A stretch of DNA of 64,000 nucleotides from Pseudomonas brassicacearum (GTDB lineage: Bacteria; Pseudomonadota; Gammaproteobacteria; Pseudomonadales; Pseudomonadaceae): positions 186,001 through 250,000 of the forward strand of contig NZ_MOBK01000001.1 of the NCBI RefSeq assembly GCF_003732265.1. The letters are read 5' to 3'. The stretch's first letter is position 1; every line of letters starts with the position of its first letter. Shown in pieces: positions 10,193 to 22,297 of this stretch. The notes beneath the pieces were generated by a model, which ran no database searches, was not told where the DNA came from, and saw nothing but the letters and a program-made list of their open reading frames with translations. The translations under genes were made by a program, and so were the position numbers.

Positions 10193-10329
10193 CCTGTAGC
10201 AGCTGGCGAAGCCTGCGTCCGCCTGCGCAGCAGTCGTGAAATCAGGCGACGCGGTGCATCAGGGAGTCCGCGTATTCAGGGTTTACGACTGCTTCGCAGC
10301 CGGACGCAGGCTTCGCCAGCTGCTACAGG
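10193..10329. repeat. Long inverted repeat (BIME-like, unlike the other REPs here)
   Basis: Two perfect 29-bp arms at 10193-10221 and 10301-10329 are inverted around a 79-bp centre. The core is TGTAGCAGCTGGCGAAGCC. Inside the arms a further, imperfect complementarity continues (CGCAGCAGTCGT against ACGACTGCTTCG). It lies between the convergent ends of paoC and the AraC gene and could act as a bidirectional transcription stop. This CTGTAGCAGCTGGCGAAGCC type is common in Pseudomonas intergenic regions and differs from the GTGGGAGC-type REPs elsewhere in this window. Confidence 0.85.
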
Positions 10330-10347
10330 GGGCTGTTTGCCCCCTTT

Positions 10348-11256
10348 TCAGCGTTGGCCGCAGCGCTTGAGTGTTTCACTCGGCAACTCCTTGAACAGCG
10401 CCCGATAACTGCTGGAAAACCGCCCCAAATGCCAGAACGACCAGTTCATCGCGACTTCCGCAACGGTGGTCTCATGGGGCGCACGGCTAAGCAATTCACG
10501 GTGTGCGCTGTTGAGCCTGCGCAGCCGTAGCCAATGAGTCGGCGTCATCCCGGTGAAGGCCTTGAATGCCTGCTGCAACTGGCGCAGCGACACCCCGGCG
10601 ACCTGGGAAAGTTCGAGCAGATTGAGGGTTTCTTCCGGGGAATCGGCGGCCCACTCGCCGATGCGTTTCATGATCGCGCGCTCTACGGTGCGGCGCTGTA
10701 AGCCGCCCCGGTCGAGGCACACGCAGGCGTTGTCGAGGATGTACAAACAGTCCTCCAGCAACTGCTGCGTCAAGGCTTCCTTGCTCGGTGGGTCGAGGGT
10801 TTCTCCCAGGCGGGTCAGCGTGCCGCTCAACCAGCGGCTGAACAAGGCGTTCTGCCCCGAGTTCAGCGGCGACATGAACAACCCTTCCAGCCGCTCCACG
10901 TCCAGACCCTGTCGTTGAACGAACTCCGGGCCGAACACCACGGCGATTTCCTGGTAGTTCTCGGGGGTGATCCAGATGTTACGGCTTTCACCATTGAGCA
11001 GGTAAAGCGCGTTGTCGCTGCGATCGAAACAGAACGCCAGCGCCCCCTGTGGCGCGCTGAAATTCTGCTCGACCCGGGTGTTCATCTGTTCTTCGTAGAT
11101 CTCCACGCCCTGCAAGTCCAGATAGCGCACACGCCCGGCGAAATGTCCCGGTGACATCTGCTGATAGTGCTGGACCCAACCCGGCGTGGCGCGGATTTGC
11201 TCGGCGACATCTTCGGTGTTGAACGCTTGAACCTGGATCGGACTGGACGCTGACAT
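10348..11256 (-). CDS. AraC-family transcriptional regulator
   Basis: The product is a 302-residue DNA-binding regulator. The N-terminal two thirds form a ligand/dimer domain, and the C-terminal AraC domain covers about 205-300, with helix-turn-helix segments LNLLELSQVAGVSLRQLQQAF and VAEVAMNWSFWHLGRFSSSYR (the latter aligning with the canonical second helix-turn-helix, with FWHLGRFS typical of EutR/FeaR-like proteins). It is divergent from the glutamine-synthetase-like polyamine gene with a 161-bp intergenic region, so it is probably the local regulator of the polyamine set. Inducer unknown. Confidence 0.9.
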   Translation of the reverse strand: MSASSPIQVQAFNTEDVAEQIRATPGWVQHYQQMSPGHFAGRVRYLDLQGVEIYEEQMNTRVEQNFSAPQGALAFCFDRSDNALYLLNGESRNIWITPENYQEIAVVFGPEFVQRQGLDVERLEGLFMSPLNSGQNALFSRWLSGTLTRLGETLDPPSKEALTQQLLEDCLYILDNACVCLDRGGLQRRTVERAIMKRIGEWAADSPEETLNLLELSQVAGVSLRQLQQAFKAFTGMTPTHWLRLRRLNSAHRELLSRAPHETTVAEVAMNWSFWHLGRFSSSYRALFKELPSETLKRCGQR

Positions 11257-11417
11257 GGGTGACCTTACGCACTCGTTTGGTGCGTTTTGGTGCTGCTTAA
11301 AGTGGATAGATGGAACCGCAAGGCTCGCCCAAGATAGTCGTCAACGCGTCTCAGGGGAAGAGTGCGGTGGATGAAACCGCCCTCCCCGACGTTAATAAAA
11401 CCAATAACGAGGTCTTT

Positions 11418-15303
<3,886 letters not shown>

Positions 15304-15314
15304 CGGTGTGTGGC

Positions 15315-15333
15315 GAGGGGGATTGCCCCCCTC
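15315..15333. terminator. Bidirectional hairpin between convergent genes
   Basis: The arms GAGGGGG and CCCCCTC with a 5-base loop sit in the short gap between the oxidase gene and the convergent tautomerase gene. No long T-run follows, so a role as terminator is an inference from position. Confidence 0.45.
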
Positions 15334-15335
15334 AG

Positions 15336-15728
15336 TCACTCTGCCGGGGCGTATTGCATCTCGCCATTGCCGAATGACCAATCCTCGCGCTTCACATCCA
15401 CCAGGCTGATCCAGACATCTTCCTTGCGCAGCCCTGTCCTTGCGTGAATGCCTTCGGCAATCGCCCGGTAAAAGGCTTTCTTGACCTCAACGGTTCGTCC
15501 CGCATTCCACGTCACTTGAATGAACACGATCCCCGGGGTGTACGTCAGGCCCAGGTAGCCGGCCGACGGATAAACCAGCTCATCCTTGCGGTGGCGATTG
15601 ATGATCTGGAACTTGTCGTGCTCGGGAACGTTGGCCGTCTGCATCATGGCCTCGTAAACCACATCGCTGATGGCGGCGACGGTTTCTTCGCAGGTATCAG
15701 CGGCAACATCGATTCTGGCTAAAGGCAT
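15336..15728 (-). CDS. Tautomerase-family protein
   Basis: This 130-residue protein of the 4-oxalocrotonate tautomerase/MIF superfamily keeps the key Pro directly after the initiator Met (MPLARIDV), which acts as the general base once Met is removed. The length corresponds to a fused, two-unit form: the second beta-alpha-beta unit starts near GIVFIQVTWNAGRTVEVKKAFYR (shown in part) and contains HARTGLRKEDVWISLVDV. Substrate is unknown; family members act on keto-enol compounds or halo-acrylates. Single gene, convergent with the polyamine set. Confidence 0.88.
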   Translation of the reverse strand: MPLARIDVAADTCEETVAAISDVVYEAMMQTANVPEHDKFQIINRHRKDELVYPSAGYLGLTYTPGIVFIQVTWNAGRTVEVKKAFYRAIAEGIHARTGLRKEDVWISLVDVKREDWSFGNGEMQYAPAE

Positions 15729-15770
15729 AGTGGATTCCTGCTGGGGTTGAGGGTGGATGCGGCTTGCGAT

Positions 15771-16679
15771 TCAAGTTAAGGCGGCGGGAACGGCGCGCGG
15801 CGCAGACTTCCCGACTTGCAATACATAGACCCCGACGATGATGCACAGCAGTGCCAGCACATCATGGGCCTGCAACGGTTCATGGATCAGCAATGCACCA
15901 ATGCCCAGCGCCACGACGGGCGGAATGTAAGTGACACCCGCCGCCTTGAGCGCGCCGAGGTGCTGCACCAGAAAGTAATACAACAGGAACGCCACGCCGG
16001 TGCCGATGATCCCAAGCCCCAACACCAGCCCACTCAAGGCGACAGGCGCGTGTGCAATGCGCTCGATCCCGTGAAAATCGGTGGTCAACAACAGCACCAG
16101 CAGCGCCAGGCCGATCTGGTACGTGGACAACGCCAGCGGCGACAGATCCTTGTCCATCAGGAACCGTCTGGCGTAAACGAATGAGCAACCCAGGCTCAGC
16201 GAACCGCCGACCATGTACAGCACGCCACGGATATCAACGCCGTTGCTGCCGCTGTTCCATGGCTGGGCGATGAGCAGCACACCGACAAAACCGATCATCA
16301 GGCCCGTCACCGTCAAGCGATTGATCGGTTCCTGGCGCAAAAACACAAACGCCGTCAAAAAGGCGAAGAGCGGAATCGCACCGCTGAGCATGCCGGCGAT
16401 GCCCGAAGGAAGCAGCGCCGCGCCTTTGGCAAACGCCAGGTAATACACGGTGGTGGCGAGCAAGGACATGACGAAGAAATGGTGCAAGTAGCGCAAATGG
16501 GACCAGCGCAACGCACGGCGTGACAGTGCCAGGACAAGGATCGGAACGAAGCCAAAGAGCACCCGCAACAGCACAATCTGCATCGGCGTTATCACCTCGG
16601 CAGCCCACTTCATGAAAATGAAATTGGTGCCCCAGATCAGCCCGAGCAATGCAAAGGCAGGATAGACAAATTTGTTCAT
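15771..16679 (-). CDS. EamA/DMT-family transporter
   Basis: This 302-residue protein has ten hydrophobic helices arranged as two EamA repeats, as in drug/metabolite transporters of the RhaT/YdcZ type. ATG 16679 is preferred over 16694 because of the upstream AGAGG. The first repeat carries LIWGTNFIFMKWAAE, typical for the family; the second begins near VDIRGVLYMVGGSLSLG. It probably exports amino acids or other metabolites. It is divergent from the LysR gene across a 99-bp spacer, so that regulator is the likely controller. Confidence 0.88.
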   Translation of the reverse strand: MNKFVYPAFALLGLIWGTNFIFMKWAAEVITPMQIVLLRVLFGFVPILVLALSRRALRWSHLRYLHHFFVMSLLATTVYYLAFAKGAALLPSGIAGMLSGAIPLFAFLTAFVFLRQEPINRLTVTGLMIGFVGVLLIAQPWNSGSNGVDIRGVLYMVGGSLSLGCSFVYARRFLMDKDLSPLALSTYQIGLALLVLLLTTDFHGIERIAHAPVALSGLVLGLGIIGTGVAFLLYYFLVQHLGALKAAGVTYIPPVVALGIGALLIHEPLQAHDVLALLCIIVGVYVLQVGKSAPRAVPAALT

Positions 16680-16778
16680 GATGAACCTCTGCACGGGGAG
16701 TTAATGTGCGAAGGTACGGGCTAAAAGCCAAACTGAACAAACGATTAAAAAACCTGTATGGAGTAGAAAAACTTCAGT

Positions 16779-17684
16779 ATGAACGGCATGCCTCCCCTAA
16801 AAGCCCTGATCGCGTTCGATGCCGCGATGAAACACGCCAGTTTTACCGAAGCGGCGGCGGAACTGCATGTCACCCCGGGCGCCGTGGGGCAGCAGATCCA
16901 CAAGCTCGAGGAATGGTTAGGTACGCCGCTGTTCGTCCGGTCGGTGCGGCAAGTCCAGCCGACTCAAGCCGCGTTGAGTTACTGGGCCTCCGTGCAACCG
17001 GCGTTGCTGCGGATCCAGCAAGCCAGCAACGAGCTGCGTCTGAGCAACGTCAATGAAGTGTGGTTGTCCATGCCGCCGACGCTGGCAGCGAAATGGTTCG
17101 CGCCACGAATGGCCGACTTCTTGAGTTTCAGGCCGGACATTTCCCTGCACCTGAGTGCATCGACGGCCTTGATCGACTTTGAGCGGGACCGGGTTGATCT
17201 GGCGATCCGCTACTTTGACGGCAACGATCCGTCGTTGGACTCCACCTTGCTGTATCGCGATGAAGCGCGGCTTTATTGTTCACCCGACTATGCCCGCAAA
17301 CTCAAACTCAAAGGCCCCGAAGACCTGGTGCGGGCGACACTCCTGCAAACCACCCTGCTCCCCCACTGGACGCCGTGGTTCAAACGGTTCAGCCAATTGA
17401 CCGACGCGCAGGTGGCGGGCATTCCCAGCCAACATTTCGATCAGTCCATTCTGGCCATAGAAACGGCACGACATGGACAGGGGGTTGTACTGAGCAGCGC
17501 GGTCCTGACGGAGGTGGAAGTGCGCAATGGCTCGCTGTGCGAACCCTTTGACATGCGCCTGCCGGTGTCCAGAGGCTATTACCTGGTTCACCACCGTCAG
17601 GCCGGCTTACGTCCGGCCGCTGCGGTATTGAAGAAGTGGTTGATTGACCGGGCCAGCGCGGAGCAATCAACCACTTCCACGTGA
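16779..17684 (+). CDS. LysR-family regulator (GcvA-like)
   Basis: The product is a 301-residue LTTR. The winged helix-turn-helix is at about 6-65 (ALIAFDAAMKHASFTEAAAE, then LHVTPGAVGQQIHKLEEWLG), followed by a linker helix and a two-lobed periplasmic-binding-like effector domain. VTPGAVGQQI and the TPLFVRSVR segment are typical of the GcvA/AmpR branch. It is divergent from the EamA transporter gene, which it probably regulates. The 3' end is 4 bases from the convergent VOC gene. Confidence 0.9.
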   Translation: MNGMPPLKALIAFDAAMKHASFTEAAAELHVTPGAVGQQIHKLEEWLGTPLFVRSVRQVQPTQAALSYWASVQPALLRIQQASNELRLSNVNEVWLSMPPTLAAKWFAPRMADFLSFRPDISLHLSASTALIDFERDRVDLAIRYFDGNDPSLDSTLLYRDEARLYCSPDYARKLKLKGPEDLVRATLLQTTLLPHWTPWFKRFSQLTDAQVAGIPSQHFDQSILAIETARHGQGVVLSSAVLTEVEVRNGSLCEPFDMRLPVSRGYYLVHHRQAGLRPAAAVLKKWLIDRASAEQSTTST

Positions 17685-17688
17685 CCCG

Positions 17689-18168
17689 TTAACGCCCCAC
17701 CGCCGCTTCAATCGCCGCAATGTCGATCTTGCCCATTTGCATCATGGCCTCGAACGCTCGCTTGGCCTTCGCTTGATCAGGATTGGTGACTGCGGCCGTC
17801 AACACACGCGGGGTGATTTGCCACGACAACCCCCACTTGTCCTGGCACCAGCCGCAGACATTTTCCGTGCCGCCGTTGCTGACAATCGCGTTCCACAGGC
17901 GATCCGTTTCGGCTTGGTCGTCGGTCGCGACCTGGAACGAAAAGGCCTGGTTATGCTGGATCCCCGATCCGCCGTTCAGGCCGAGACACGGAATGCCCAT
18001 CACCGTGAACTCAACCGTCAAGACATCGCCCTGCTTGCCCGCGGGATAGTCACTCGGCGCGCGGTGCACGGCACCTACGGCACTGTCGGGAAACGTCTGG
18101 GCATAGAAGGTCGCCGCTTCCAGCGCAGTGCCGTCGTACCAGAGACAAATCGTGTTTTTGCTGATCAT
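17689..18168 (-). CDS. VOC-superfamily protein (PhnB/3-demethylubiquinone-type)
   Basis: This 159-residue protein has the PhnB-like vicinal-oxygen-chelate fold. NTICLWYDGTALEAATFYAQTFPDS (shown whole only for recognition in pieces: TICLWYDG, AATFYAQTFPDS) is the opening typical of this group, with GIPCLGLNGG and CGWCQDKWGLSWQITPRVL following. Such proteins are often annotated as glyoxalase or 3-demethylubiquinone methyltransferase-like, but no enzyme activity is established for most. Transcribed alone, convergent with the LysR gene. Confidence 0.88.
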   Translation of the reverse strand: MISKNTICLWYDGTALEAATFYAQTFPDSAVGAVHRAPSDYPAGKQGDVLTVEFTVMGIPCLGLNGGSGIQHNQAFSFQVATDDQAETDRLWNAIVSNGGTENVCGWCQDKWGLSWQITPRVLTAAVTNPDQAKAKRAFEAMMQMGKIDIAAIEAAVGR

Positions 18169-18470
18169 CTTGGTTCTCCTCGATTGGAACTCGAAGGTGC
18201 ATTTTAGCAGCGCAGAGGATTGCGACCGGACGCCGAGGTGTTTACCGAGATTCGAGCAGGATCACTCATGAGCGAACCCCGCCGTTACGCAGTGGTCACA
18301 ACTTGTGATGGCATCGCAACTGATCAGCGGCCCGGGGCCTCTATCTTCAAGCGCGACGCTTGCAGTCCCAACCTTTCAGGGTGCGCCGGATAACGTCAGC
18401 AAGCTCGGTTCCCGTCTATTACAGGCACTGGCTGCTGTCCCATCCAAGCTCCCTTTCTCGGAGTACGGAA
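18169..18470. other. Intergenic region, 302 bp
   Basis: This gap lies between the divergent VOC and SYLF genes and must hold both promoters. A GGAG at 18460-18463 is the likely ribosome-binding site for the SYLF gene. I see no further gene, repeat or strong hairpin. Confidence 0.5.
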
Positions 18471-19031
18471 ATGACACAATCAATGCGGTTCTTCCTCTCG
18501 TTCTTCCTCGCGACCGCCGCGCTAGCCTCGGCGAGCCTGCTCAACACCGCGGGTGCAGCCACCGCCGAGGATTTGAATGCCGATGCTCGGCAAGAATTGA
18601 AAATCCTCTACAAATCCACCCCAGCTGCCGAAACCCTCTCAAAACAAGCCAAGGCTATTTTGGTCTTCCCGAAAATCATCAAGGCCGGCCTGGTGTTCGG
18701 CGGTAGTTATGGCGAAGGCGTGTTAATTGAAGGCACGAAAATCGATAAGTATTACAACTCCGTCAGCGGGTCATGGGGGCTGCAGGCAGGCGCCCAGTCG
18801 TATGGGTATGTGGTGTTTCTGATGACCGACAAAGCGGTGAAATACCTCGCCGAAACCAAGGGCTGGGAAATCGGTGTAGGGCCAACGGTGGTTGTAGTGG
18901 ATGAAGGGATTGCGAAGAACCTGTCCAGCTCGACGATGAAAGATGACGCGTACGCGTTCATTACCGACCAGCAAGGCTTGATGGCCGGGGTTAGCATCGA
19001 AGGCACGAAGATTTCGCAGATCAAACGCTGA
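18471..19031 (+). CDS. Exported SYLF-domain (YSC84-like) lipid-binding protein
   Basis: This 186-residue protein has a signal peptide (MTQSMRFFLSFFLATAALAS, continuing to a cleavage near GAATA) and a SYLF domain covering nearly all the rest. Typical features are the helical start DLNADARQELKILYKSTPAA, the motif AKAILVFPKIIKAGLVFGGS, GVLI, and the repeated IEGTKI near the middle and end (LIEGTKIDKYY and SIEGTKISQIK). SYLF domains bind membrane lipids in eukaryotes; the bacterial role is unclear. ATG 18471 has GGAG 7 bases upstream; the earlier in-frame ATG at 18360 would hide the signal peptide. Confidence 0.88.
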   Translation: MTQSMRFFLSFFLATAALASASLLNTAGAATAEDLNADARQELKILYKSTPAAETLSKQAKAILVFPKIIKAGLVFGGSYGEGVLIEGTKIDKYYNSVSGSWGLQAGAQSYGYVVFLMTDKAVKYLAETKGWEIGVGPTVVVVDEGIAKNLSSSTMKDDAYAFITDQQGLMAGVSIEGTKISQIKR

Positions 19032-19361
19032 AATCGTTGGTTTTGAGCGTCTGGCGCCCTCGCCGATCATTCTTCTGGCCGGTTCCTGCCCGTCGTAACG
19101 GGCAGGAATCGCCTGTGGATTCAACCGGTCGAGGCAACAGATTGGCTAAATCGTTCAACGGGCGCTTCGTCGTTCAATGTTTTCCGAGGGGCAGCCATAT
19201 ATTTGCCTTGCCCTTCATTAAGCGAGGCTTGCGACCGAGGTTTTGATTACCGACTCATTTATCCCCATAAATGACTGTAGCTCTACGCAGCGGCCAATTA
19301 AGTCTCAGGAGCCCGCTGTAAGGTGTAGTATCAACACCTGTCCTTCAGATATCAGTTAGCC
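19032..19361. other. Intergenic region, 330 bp, with strong hairpin
   Basis: The region separates the SYLF gene from the KaiC-like set. It contains a hairpin at 19083-19108 and then no recognisable gene. The promoter of the downstream triad should lie in the AT-richer part between about 19240 and 19350. Confidence 0.5.
19083..19108 (+). terminator. Perfect 11-bp hairpin with CGTA loop
   Basis: TTCCTGCCCGT (19083-19093) pairs perfectly with ACGGGCAGGAA (19098-19108) around a four-base loop. It lies 52 bases after the SYLF stop. No T-run follows, so an intrinsic terminator is uncertain; it may protect the mRNA 3' end. Confidence 0.5.
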
Positions 19362-19796
19362 ATGTCCACGCTAAGCGAAGAGAGCCGTCAGATCGTAGCT
19401 TCTCTGGCGCACCGTGTTGGCCCTAACGCTGACATTGCAACAGTCGCACAAGCGATCGCTTCAATATTGCAGGATATGGACGCAGCCCTCACGCCCATCA
19501 TTGGCCAGCAAGGGGTTGCCGCGCTTTATCGCCGCAGCCTTCAACTGTGCGCCTCCCTTCATCCGCGCCTGGCCGGAACCTATGACAGTGTGCAGGCCTC
19601 CCTGGATCTGATTGCCCTCAAGTCCGTAATCGTTGAGCAAAGTGAAGCCGATGGGTTGTTTTTCGGTGAAACGTTGCTGATGACCTTTTACGAGTTGCTA
19701 ACCACGCTGATCGGGCCATCGCTCACTGCCCGTTTGCTGCGTGGCGTGTGGGACCCTTCTTTGAGCGACACCCCTTCGCAGGAAACTTCGCCATGA
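19362..19796 (+). CDS. Unknown 144-residue protein, first gene of KaiC-like triad
   Basis: I do not recognise this family with certainty. The protein is soluble, lacks a signal peptide, and appears all-helical, with helices around 5-18 (ESRQIVASLAHRVG), 24-44 (IATVAQAIASILQDMDAALTP), 46-62 and 100-125 (GETLLMTFYELLTTLIGPSL). No metal or nucleotide motif is visible. Its stop overlaps the ATG of the KaiC-like ATPase by 4 bases, so it is co-translated with it and probably binds it or the kinase. It is not KaiB, which has a thioredoxin-like fold and is shorter. Confidence 0.75.
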   Translation: MSTLSEESRQIVASLAHRVGPNADIATVAQAIASILQDMDAALTPIIGQQGVAALYRRSLQLCASLHPRLAGTYDSVQASLDLIALKSVIVEQSEADGLFFGETLLMTFYELLTTLIGPSLTARLLRGVWDPSLSDTPSQETSP

Positions 19797-21253
19797 GCAC
19801 CAAAGTGACTATCAACCGTCTGGCCACCGGCGTGCCAGGACTGGACGAGGTGCTGGGCGGAGGTTTGCCGGAGTTTTCGTTCAACCTGATCGCTGGTCCG
19901 CCTGGCTGCGGCAAGACCACTCTGGCACATCAAATGATGTTTGCCCTCGCTACGCCCGAGCGTCCGGCGTTGTTCTTCACCGTACTGGGCGAGCCGCCGC
20001 TGAAGATGCTGCGTTATCAGCAGCAGTTCGACTTTTTTGACAGCGAAGCGATCAACCATTCGATCCGCTATATCAACCTGGCCGCCGATACGCTGGCAGG
20101 GAATCTGGACGAAGTGCTGCGGCGCATTGTCAGCGAGGTGGAGACGCATTCCCCGGCGCTCGTGTTCGTCGACTCGTTCCGTTCGGTGGTGCTGGCCAGC
20201 CAGACCCAGGACAACCCGAACAACAACCTGCCGCAGTTCGTTCAACAACTGGGCATGTTGATGACCACCTGGCAGGCGACGACGTTCCTGATTGGCGAAT
20301 ATTTCACTGAAACCGACACCAACCCGATTTTCACCGTGGCCGATGGCCTTATCTGGCTGCGCCAGAGCGTTCAGCGCAACTCAATGGTGCGCAAGATGGA
20401 AATCATGAAGATGCGCGGCCAGCCGACATTACCGGGGCTGCACACCTTCCGCATCGCAACGTCGGGGATCAAGGTCTTTGCGCCAGCAGCACTCAACCCG
20501 TTTGAAGCACCGTTGGAGTTCCCGATCAAGCGCCTGAAAATGGGCGTGCCACAGCTCGATGAAATGCTCGGCGGAGGCCTGCCCCGTGGTTACTCGTTGC
20601 TGGTGGCCGGGCCGTCGGGTTCGGGCAAAAGCATTCTGGCGTCCACCTTCCTGGCCGAAGGCGCGAGAAATGGTGAAACCGGCGTGATCGCGGTGTTTGA
20701 ACAACGACCTAATCACTCCCAGAACGCCACCCTTGCGGGCCTGATCCAGAGCGGACAGGTCAGTCTGGTGGACAGCCGCGCCCCGGACCTGTCCATCGAC
20801 GAGATCGTGCAATTGCTGCTCAGCGAGATCAGCCGACTGAAAGCCACCCGCGTGGTGATCGACTCTTTGTCAGGCTTCGAACTGGCGCTGGCGCCAACCT
20901 TCCGCGAAGATTTTCGCGAATCGCTGTCGCGCATGGTCACTGCTTTGACGAGCGCCGGGGTCAGTGTGTTGCTGACCTCGGAGCTGGAAGACCGCTACAC
21001 TGATCTACGCTTCAGCCCTTACGGCACGGCATTTCTCACCGATGCGATCATCGTTCAGCGCTATATAGAAGTGCGGAGCCGCCTGATGCGCATCATGGCC
21101 GTGGTCAAAGTCCGGGCCAGCGCTCACTCCGATGAGTTGCGCCTGTACCGCATCGACAATAACGGTTTGCAGATCGGCGACATGTTACCGGACCAGGAAG
21201 GTCTGCTCGGAGGCCGTCCTACCCGGCAGCATTCGGGCAATGACAACGGATGA
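19793..21253 (+). CDS. Double-domain KaiC-like RecA-family ATPase
   Basis: This 486-residue protein has two tandem KaiC domains. CI carries Walker A GPPGCGKTT at 35-43 and Walker B LVFVDS. CII begins near residue 245 with Walker A GPSGSGKS at about 273 and Walker B RVVIDS. Both domains start with the KaiC signature (GVPGLDEVLGGGLP; GVPQLDEMLGGGLP). ATG 19793 overlaps the upstream stop. The catalytic EE pairs of cyanobacterial KaiC appear as GE in CI (TVLGEPP) and EQ in CII (VFEQRP). Aligning the segment FLTDAIIVQRYIEVR with KaiC places Ala and Phe where Ser431 and Thr432 should be. A true circadian phosphocycle is therefore unlikely; a signalling ATPase is the better call. Confidence 0.9.
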   Translation: MSTKVTINRLATGVPGLDEVLGGGLPEFSFNLIAGPPGCGKTTLAHQMMFALATPERPALFFTVLGEPPLKMLRYQQQFDFFDSEAINHSIRYINLAADTLAGNLDEVLRRIVSEVETHSPALVFVDSFRSVVLASQTQDNPNNNLPQFVQQLGMLMTTWQATTFLIGEYFTETDTNPIFTVADGLIWLRQSVQRNSMVRKMEIMKMRGQPTLPGLHTFRIATSGIKVFAPAALNPFEAPLEFPIKRLKMGVPQLDEMLGGGLPRGYSLLVAGPSGSGKSILASTFLAEGARNGETGVIAVFEQRPNHSQNATLAGLIQSGQVSLVDSRAPDLSIDEIVQLLLSEISRLKATRVVIDSLSGFELALAPTFREDFRESLSRMVTALTSAGVSVLLTSELEDRYTDLRFSPYGTAFLTDAIIVQRYIEVRSRLMRIMAVVKVRASAHSDELRLYRIDNNGLQIGDMLPDQEGLLGGRPTRQHSGNDNG

Positions 21254-21262
21254 ACGAAAATC

Positions 21263-22297
21263 ATGACTGAGGCAAATGGCAAGAACGAACTGGCGATGGT
21301 TTCGGCCGCTCGCGAGCTGTTCCTGCTTGGCCAGAAAACCGTCGAGGCGCGCGCGGTACTGGCGGCGCTGAATCAGGAACTGAACGACGCCAACACCCAG
21401 CTCGCCCATAACCAGCAGCTCGAGCAATTGATCGAGGCCAATCAGCAATTGGTCCTGGCGATTTTGTTGGCGCAGTCGGATGCGGAAAAACCCCAGCGCT
21501 CTGCTGAGGAGCAACAGCGCTACCTGGAAATGCGCGAAGCCAACGAACAATTGATCCTGGCGGCCCTCAGTGCGCAAAACTTGCAGGCTTCGGCCGAGCA
21601 TAGCCTGGAACAACAACGCAACATCCTGACGATGGTCGCCCATGAACTGCGTAACCCGCTGACGCCCATCAGCATGATCGCCGGCCGGCTGGTGCGGGTG
21701 CCCAGTGAAGAACTGCCGAGAATGCAGGCGCTGATTGAAGGTCAGGTGCAACACATGTCCCGGTTGGTGGACGATTTGCTCGACGTCTCCCGGGCCAGCA
21801 CCGGCAAGCTGCGACTGGATTGCCACCTCGTCGACATGGTGCAGATCATCCATCAGGCCATCGACGTGTGCAGCCCGTTGATGACGTCCCACCATGTGCA
21901 CTTCACCGCCGAACTGCCCGAGTTCGCGCTCACAGTAGAAGGCGATCCCGTACGGCTCGCGCAGATCCTCGGCAACCTGCTGGGCAACGCGGCCAAGTAC
22001 ACGCCAGCTGACGGCAGCGTCACGCTTTCGGTGACAGCCCAAGCCGATCTGCTGCAGATGAGCATCCGCGACAATGGCATCGGTATTTCCGCCAAGGCGC
22101 TGCCGTTTATCTTCGAACCATTTGTACAGGATGTGCATGCCGTCGGCTTCAATGGCGCAGGCCTTGGCATTGGTTTGACAGTGGTACGGGAGCTCGTCGA
22201 AGCCCATGGCGGCACGGTGAGGGGGATGAGCGAAGGCGACGGTAAAGGAAGCGAGTTTGTGGTGACTCTGCCGCTGGTGAAAAATCCAATTTTTTGA
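21263..22297 (+). CDS. Soluble sensor histidine kinase linked to KaiC-like ATPase
   Basis: This 344-residue kinase has no transmembrane segment or PAS domain. The N-terminal half is a coiled coil with two copies of one motif, EANQQLVLAILLAQ (about 58-71) and EANEQLILAALSAQ (about 92-105). The HisKA domain has the phospho-acceptor H127 in AHELRNPLTPI. The ATPase domain has the N box (LGNLLGNAAKYTP), G1 (DNGIGI), F box (IFEPFVQ) and G2 (GAGLGIGL). It starts 9 bases after the ATPase gene. No response regulator is adjacent. It probably receives its input from the ATPase or the small protein. Confidence 0.92.
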   Translation: MTEANGKNELAMVSAARELFLLGQKTVEARAVLAALNQELNDANTQLAHNQQLEQLIEANQQLVLAILLAQSDAEKPQRSAEEQQRYLEMREANEQLILAALSAQNLQASAEHSLEQQRNILTMVAHELRNPLTPISMIAGRLVRVPSEELPRMQALIEGQVQHMSRLVDDLLDVSRASTGKLRLDCHLVDMVQIIHQAIDVCSPLMTSHHVHFTAELPEFALTVEGDPVRLAQILGNLLGNAAKYTPADGSVTLSVTAQADLLQMSIRDNGIGISAKALPFIFEPFVQDVHAVGFNGAGLGIGLTVVRELVEAHGGTVRGMSEGDGKGSEFVVTLPLVKNPIF

